From: JBCCSZ01 sp039199225
Lineage (GTDB): Bacteria > Bacteroidota > Bacteroidia > Chitinophagales > Saprospiraceae
Assembly: GCA_039199225.1 (NCBI GenBank)
Contig: JBCCSZ010000255.1
Span: forward strand, 1 to 11,398
Direction: 5' to 3'
Length of the DNA stretch: 11,398 bases
Shown here: one piece after another, positions 7,094 through 11,398 of the stretch
How positions within the stretch are numbered: position 1 is the stretch's first letter
Layout: the number at the start of each line of letters is the position of its first letter
Notes under the pieces: generated by a model
Told to the model about the DNA's origin: nothing
What the model saw: only the letters and a program-made list of their open reading frames with translations
Database searches by the model: none
Position numbers and translations under genes: made by a program

Positions 7094-9538
7094 ATGAAAA
7101 AGTTGTTCGTTCTACTCACAGCAGCATTGTTCGCGCAGTCGGTCTTCAGCCAGACGCTGCAGGTTCCACTCGATCCTGAGCGCATCTCCCCGGTTTCGGA
7201 TGCCATCGAAATATCGGCTTCTTCCATCGTCTTCGCTAATTATGTGCCAGGGGCCAACTTATTGAACTTTGGCAATCTCAATCTGACGCAGTTCGATCTA
7301 TTCAATGGCCCTCTTTGGAGCTATGATTACACCTATCCGTCTGGGACGGTTGGAGGTTTTGTCAGTGCGTGGGAATCGGAAAATGCAATCCTGCTCTCTG
7401 GTTTATCGGATGAGCCCAATCAAAATAAAGTACTGACGAAGCTGGACGAACGAGGTAACGTACTTTGGTCCAAGCGCTATGGTGGAGATGGAGAGACAGA
7501 CCCCTCAAACTCTGGAGTGGTTAGAACCCTTGTCTTACCGGATGGTGATGTCATCCTAGCAGGTGGAGCCGCCTTTTTTACGGTTGATCAAAACACCAAT
7601 GACATTTTTGTTGCTAGGATAAATAGCGAGGGGGTCGTGATTTGGGGTAAAAGTCTGTGCTTTTCTTGCTTGGGAAATGTCAATGCAACATTGGGCAACC
7701 TGATTTTGACCCAAGATGGCGACATTGCCATAGCCGGAAGTGCCACCCTACCATCGGCACTCGGAACATCTACCCAGGACATGCTGCTGTTGAAGATCAG
7801 CCCCCAAGGAACACTGCGCTGGGCGCGCAGTTACGACCTGCCAGCCAGCATCTTCAATGCCGACGATCAGGCGAATAGTCTTGTGGAAATGCCCAATGGT
7901 CACTTCGTGCTGGTTGGTTTCAGCCAATCCTTTATCGAAAGTTTCTCAGATGCTGTCATACTAGAAACTTTTGAAGATGGCCAGTTTTTTAGGGCCTCTC
8001 GCATCAATCTGCCTTTTTCTTCTCATAACGTGACAGCCAATCAAGTGCTGTTGTTGGATGATGAAGATGTTGTGGTGAGCCTGGCATCTGACGAAAATAC
8101 TACGCCTTCTACGGCTATAGAAAACAATATGCTCGGTCGTTTTCGACTGGGTAAAGACTTTGAATGGTCTTACTCTTACTTTACAGAAATTTCGGTCGGC
8201 TTCATTACGACAGGAGATGTATTGAAGCAACGAGCCGACGGCGGATTCCTCTACATGCCCAATGATGCGGAAAACTTTGATTTTCTGCGCCCCAATCTTA
8301 TTCTAACTGACGAAGAGGGAAAAACCAAGTGCGAATCCAGCATCGAATTGAGGGTAAACAATGCTTCTATTTACAATTCAAGTGAGATAGCATTGCCACT
8401 GATCGATGCACTTTCCACAGAGGACTATCTCCCCCAGGTGACTGCTTTTTTTGGCTACAATCTACAACTGCCAGCAATCAATCTGGGGGCAGATTCCGCC
8501 TTCTGCAATTTGACAACCATCGAGTTGGATGCCACCGTCCCACAGTCTTCTGCCACCTACAACTGGACAACAGGGGAGAGCAGTTCCACCATTGTCATCA
8601 ACCGGGCCGATTCCTACGGGGTGGAAGTCTTTATCCCAGAATTTTGCTTGACCCTCCAAGATGACATCGCCGTTCATTTGGGAAATGTGCTGCGCTTCGA
8701 TCAAGCCGAGGAAATATGCTCGGGAGAGGTTTTTGAGTTTTTTGGAGAAGAATTGAGTGAGGCTGGTACTTACACAGAAACGCGCGAGAGTGGCTCGAAT
8801 TGCGATACCATTTATTTTTTGGAATTGAGTGTCCGCGAATCGCCCATCGTCGAGATCAATTACGATGGCTGCCAAGGAGATGGTTACACTATAATGGTTG
8901 GCGATGTGTTGTACGATGAGGAAAATCCTGTGGGTGAGCAATTGTTGGCGAATGGCACAGATTGCGACAGCATCCTGCTCATTGATTTGAACTTTGCGCC
9001 AAGCCTAAACTTTTCCCTAGGTGCTGATACCTTGATAGAGTTGGGCGCTCCCTTGACGATCGTTCCAAAAAATTTGCCCTTCGAATCTGATTCTTTGGAA
9101 TGGCAAACAAATACCACCACAAACTTTTGCACGAATTGCGAAGTGCTAAACATTGTACCTGAGCGCCCTGGAAGCGTTGAGCTACGCGTTTACGACGACA
9201 ATGGCTGCCCGGCCGTTGGCCAGTTCAACATTGGATTGGGAGATTTACGGGTCTTCATTCCCAATGTCTTTTCTCCCAACCTCGACAAGATCAATGATGA
9301 GTTCAGGGTTTTTTCCAATGATCCTACCTTGATTGTCCGGCGCTTTGAAATTTACAATCGCTGGGGAACGCTGGTGTATCAAATGAATGGAACAGATGCT
9401 TCACCCGACTTTGTTTCCTGGGACGGCCGCTCCGGCAATGTCCTGCTCGACCCAGCTGTTTTTGTCTACTTTATCGAATTGGAATCTGGTTTTGGCCAGG
9501 TGCAGCGGTTTTCCGGCGATGTAACGCTTGTACGATAG
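7094..9538 (+). CDS. Type IX-secreted protein with beta-propeller, Ig-like modules and gliding-motility-type C-terminal sorting domain
   Basis: This 814-residue protein starts with a Sec signal peptide (lysines, hydrophobic core, cleavage near residue 19-20, SVFSQ). Residues about 25-420 hold degenerate repeats. Each pairs a strand like GDVILAGG with one like LTKLDERGNVLWSKRY, anchored at W75, W125, W184, W243, F299, W358 and about C413. This suggests seven blades of a beta-propeller. Next come an Ig-like module (about 460-530, with NLGAD and YNWTTGES), two short cysteine modules (541-582 with GSNCDTIYFLEL; 593-635 with GTDCDSILLIDL), and a module with C679-x2-C682 and DDNGC705. Residues 719-814 (FIPNVFSPNLDKINDEF, IYNRWGTLVY, SWDG) are the CHU_C / type B sorting domain recognised by the type IX secretion system. 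It is probably cell-surface bound or released; propeller and Ig modules suggest binding, not catalysis. No catalytic motif was recognised. Confidence 0.88.
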   Translation: MKKLFVLLTAALFAQSVFSQTLQVPLDPERISPVSDAIEISASSIVFANYVPGANLLNFGNLNLTQFDLFNGPLWSYDYTYPSGTVGGFVSAWESENAILLSGLSDEPNQNKVLTKLDERGNVLWSKRYGGDGETDPSNSGVVRTLVLPDGDVILAGGAAFFTVDQNTNDIFVARINSEGVVIWGKSLCFSCLGNVNATLGNLILTQDGDIAIAGSATLPSALGTSTQDMLLLKISPQGTLRWARSYDLPASIFNADDQANSLVEMPNGHFVLVGFSQSFIESFSDAVILETFEDGQFFRASRINLPFSSHNVTANQVLLLDDEDVVVSLASDENTTPSTAIENNMLGRFRLGKDFEWSYSYFTEISVGFITTGDVLKQRADGGFLYMPNDAENFDFLRPNLILTDEEGKTKCESSIELRVNNASIYNSSEIALPLIDALSTEDYLPQVTAFFGYNLQLPAINLGADSAFCNLTTIELDATVPQSSATYNWTTGESSSTIVINRADSYGVEVFIPEFCLTLQDDIAVHLGNVLRFDQAEEICSGEVFEFFGEELSEAGTYTETRESGSNCDTIYFLELSVRESPIVEINYDGCQGDGYTIMVGDVLYDEENPVGEQLLANGTDCDSILLIDLNFAPSLNFSLGADTLIELGAPLTIVPKNLPFESDSLEWQTNTTTNFCTNCEVLNIVPERPGSVELRVYDDNGCPAVGQFNIGLGDLRVFIPNVFSPNLDKINDEFRVFSNDPTLIVRRFEIYNRWGTLVYQMNGTDASPDFVSWDGRSGNVLLDPAVFVYFIELESGFGQVQRFSGDVTLVR

Positions 9539-9544
9539 ATTAGC

Positions 9545-9589
9545 GGACAAAATCGTTCATTTTCGGACACCGACCGTTCATTTTCGAAC
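9545..9589 (+). promoter_or_regulatory. Phased half-site array, probable activator (enhancer) binding region
   Basis: Five four-base half-sites sit at near-helical spacing: GGAC 9545, GTTC 9555, GGAC 9565, GTTC 9576, GAAC 9586 (steps 10, 10, 11, 10). Within this, CGTTCATTTTCG occurs twice (9554-9565 and 9575-9586), 21 bp apart, or two helical turns. GTTC and GAAC form an inverted pair. The array is centred about 100 bp upstream of the transcription start predicted from the sigma-54-like element at 9643-9658, the usual distance for an NtrC-type activator. An AT-rich tract (about 9599-9620) lies between them. The cognate regulator is not in the window. Confidence 0.55.
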
Positions 9590-9642
9590 AGAAGGGTAAT
9601 TTTTTGTTTTTTAATTTTCTGTAAATCAGTAAGTTGTAAAAT

Positions 9643-9658
9643 TGGCATCAGGGTTGGA
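9643..9658 (+). promoter_or_regulatory. Sigma-54-like -24/-12 promoter for the ABC permease
   Basis: TGGCATCAGGGTTGGA fits the sigma-54 consensus TGGCAC-N5-TTGCA with exact spacing and two mismatches (T for C in the -24 part, G for C in the -12 part). The implied start site is near 9669, leaving about 14 bases before the ATG at 9683. That is short but workable in a phylum that depends little on Shine-Dalgarno pairing. The phased array upstream strengthens the call. Confidence 0.55.
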
Positions 9659-9682
9659 CTTTTTGGCGGAAAAGCACCACCT

Positions 9683-11398
9683 ATGCTAAAGAACTATTTT
9701 AAGATCGCCTTTCGCAATTTACTGAAGTTCAAAGGATATGCGGCCATTAACATCTTGGGGTTGGCCATCGGCCTGGCTTGCTGCATGTTCATTATCCAAC
9801 ATCTGAGAGATGAGATGAAGCACGATGCGCACCACGAATCTGTGGATCGCCTGTATCGGGTGTGTAGTTCTTTTAAACTGAACGGGGAAGAAACTTTTAT
9901 TGCAGGGAGTCCTGGCCCTTTGGCTTGGGGCTTGCTGGAAGAATTCCCCGAGGTGGAGGCTTCCACCCGATTGTTGGTGGCTCCAAATGTCAACCAATAC
10001 CTGATTCGTCGTGGAGAGTATTCCTTTTTTGAGGAAGATGGCATCTTGGCAGATAGCAACTTTTTTCAAGTCTTAAGTTATGATTTTGTAGAAGGAGCCC
10101 CAGAAAGTGCTTTGCTGGAACCTTACAATATTGTGGTCTCCCAAAAAATGGCACAGAAAATTTTTGGAGCGGAAAGGGCATTGGGGCAAACGATTCGCGT
10201 GGCAGACCAATGGGAGGAACACGACTACAAAATTACTGGCGTCATCAACACCAAGGATTTTCCGTCGCACATCAAGGCTAATTTCTTCATGCATATTGGC
10301 AGTGGTCCCATCGGTCAGTATTTTGAAAATAGGGTAGAGTGGGCTGGCAATAATGTTTACTATACTTACATTCGACTGAAGCCTGGTGCAAGCATCGCAT
10401 CGGTAGAATCCAAACTGCCGGCATTCGTCGAAGAAAAGGCAGGCACCCGACTACGGGAGCTGGGTTTTGAAAAAGGCCACTTTACAGAAGCCGTCAAGGA
10501 TATTTATTTGACATCAGAAACCGAATATCCCATCGGTCCCAGAGGCGATATTTCTCTCATCTATATATTTGCAGCCATTGCGGCTTTCATCTTATTGATC
10601 GCTTGTATTAACTTCATGAACTTATCGACAGCAAAGGCAACCGTTAGAGCCCGAGAGGTCGGTGTGCGAAAAGTCATTGGAGCGAATCGCAGAATGCTCT
10701 CCGGTCAATTTTTTACGGAAGCATTGGTCTATACTTTGATGGCCGTTTTGGTTGCTCAGTTGCTTGGTAATCTGAGCCTGCCCATTTTCAATCAGCTGTC
10801 GGGAAAAGAACTCACCCTCAGTTTTATCAACGACCCTCAACTGCTTTTGATGATGGGAGGAATTTTACTCTTGACGGCTCTGGTCGCAGGCAGTTATCCA
10901 GCGCTTTATTTGTCCTCTTTTAGCCCCGTCAAAATTTTTAAGGGCAATGTCGGAGATCGCTTTTCAGCCCGTCAGATTCGCAAAGGCTTGGTCTTGGTGC
11001 AATTCATCGTTTCGATTGCTTTGATACAAGGCATCTTTGTGGTGCAAAAGCAGCTGAATTACATGCAGGAAAAGAAGTTAGGTTTTGAGCCAGATGCTAA
11101 ATTGGTTGTGCCGCTGAATACGCCCGATGCAATGCAAAATTACACCGTACTCAAGGAGACCCTTCTCAAGAATTCAGATGTGCTTGATGTAGGAGGGACG
11201 AGTGCAGTACCGGGCTTGCCGAACATCGTGGACATTTTGGTTTTTGCCGAAGGGGCTAATCAGGATGCCTCCATTCGGGTCATGCGCAATTGGGTCGATC
11301 CAGATTTTATGCCGATGATGGAATTCGAATTATTGGCAGGCCGCTTCTTTGATGAAGATCGCATTGCAGATACGGTCGTTAGTGTAGTGATTAACGAA
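9683..11398 (+). CDS. ABC transporter permease, FtsX/MacB family (3' end outside window)
   Basis: The frame is open from ATG 9683 to the last base: 572 codons of a protein usually near 800 residues. The N-terminus MLKNYFKIAFRNLLKFKG leads into membrane helix 1 (about 19-40), typical of Bacteroidota FtsX-like permeases. Residues about 45-285 form a MacB-type periplasmic core domain. The first FtsX domain has helices at about 292-312, 347-366 and 387-409, with conserved REVGVRKVIGA between the first two and SYPALYLSSFSPVKIFKG at the end. A further helix (about 435-455) starts the second half and a second periplasmic domain (about 456 on), which the window cuts. Such proteins work with a separate ATPase in mechanotransmission, efflux or lipoprotein-type export; the ATPase is not in the window and the substrate is unknown. 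The start fits the family N-terminus exactly. Confidence 0.92.
   Translation, partial: MLKNYFKIAFRNLLKFKGYAAINILGLAIGLACCMFIIQHLRDEMKHDAHHESVDRLYRVCSSFKLNGEETFIAGSPGPLAWGLLEEFPEVEASTRLLVAPNVNQYLIRRGEYSFFEEDGILADSNFFQVLSYDFVEGAPESALLEPYNIVVSQKMAQKIFGAERALGQTIRVADQWEEHDYKITGVINTKDFPSHIKANFFMHIGSGPIGQYFENRVEWAGNNVYYTYIRLKPGASIASVESKLPAFVEEKAGTRLRELGFEKGHFTEAVKDIYLTSETEYPIGPRGDISLIYIFAAIAAFILLIACINFMNLSTAKATVRAREVGVRKVIGANRRMLSGQFFTEALVYTLMAVLVAQLLGNLSLPIFNQLSGKELTLSFINDPQLLLMMGGILLLTALVAGSYPALYLSSFSPVKIFKGNVGDRFSARQIRKGLVLVQFIVSIALIQGIFVVQKQLNYMQEKKLGFEPDAKLVVPLNTPDAMQNYTVLKETLLKNSDVLDVGGTSAVPGLPNIVDILVFAEGANQDASIRVMRNWVDPDFMPMMEFELLAGRFFDEDRIADTVVSVVINE

Noticed and set aside
8462..8941. A 159-codon minus-strand open frame
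   Set aside because: It is entirely antisense to the secreted-protein gene, whose Ig-like and cysteine modules are clearly encoded on the + strand here.
9554..9586. The duplicated CGTTCATTTTCG as a tiny CRISPR-like or tandem repeat array
   Set aside because: There are only two full copies with a 9-bp separation and no further units; position and phasing fit regulatory sites better.
9576..9617. GTTC-ATTTTC-GAAC followed by T-rich sequence as an intrinsic terminator of the secreted-protein gene
   Set aside because: The stem is only 4 bp and the T tract starts about 10 bases after it, so it would not make a stable terminator hairpin.

Overview
The window looks like chromosomal DNA from a gliding-type or marine member of the Bacteroidota, plausibly Saprospiria or Cytophagia. 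Three things point there. A secreted protein ends in a gliding-motility-associated C-terminal domain, the type B sorting signal of the type IX secretion system, which is restricted to this phylum. An FtsX/MacB-type ABC permease of a kind that is typically multiplied in these genomes follows it. Start codons mostly lack a recognisable Shine-Dalgarno sequence. The exact taxon cannot be settled from the window.

Left edge (1-1332, + strand): two tandem Rpn-family genes (recombination-promoting nuclease, PD-(D/E)XK fold). Only the 3' end of the first lies in the window; the second is complete. Their C-terminal halves are almost identical, with only synonymous changes in the flanks. They differ by one four-residue repeat unit, by one short block where seven of eight residues change, and in the last few residues. 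This is the pattern expected of Rpn toxin / intragenic antitoxin genes implicated in phage defence.

Centre (1335-5970, - strand): a two-gene sugar operon. A vSGLT-like sodium/sugar symporter is followed after one base by a cytoplasmic GH2 beta-galactosidase (LacZ type). Together they would import a galactoside and hydrolyse it inside the cell. lacZ ends tail-to-tail with the second rpn gene, with 2 bp between the stop codons.

Right half (6139-11398, + strand): a DUF1835-domain protein diverges from the sugar operon. Next comes an 814-residue type IX-secreted protein with a probable seven-bladed beta-propeller, Ig-like and cysteine-containing modules, and the sorting domain. The last gene is the first 572 residues of an ABC transporter permease, cut by the window end. 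Its upstream gap carries a sigma-54-like -24/-12 element preceded, at typical enhancer distance, by a helically phased array of GGAC/GTTC/GAAC half-sites. This suggests control by an NtrC-type activator.

The most interesting parts are the rpn pair and the sigma-54/enhancer architecture. Both rest on visible sequence plus family knowledge; neither is proven. No rRNA, tRNA, CRISPR array, insertion sequence or replication origin was seen, and no gap between genes exceeds 200 bp.
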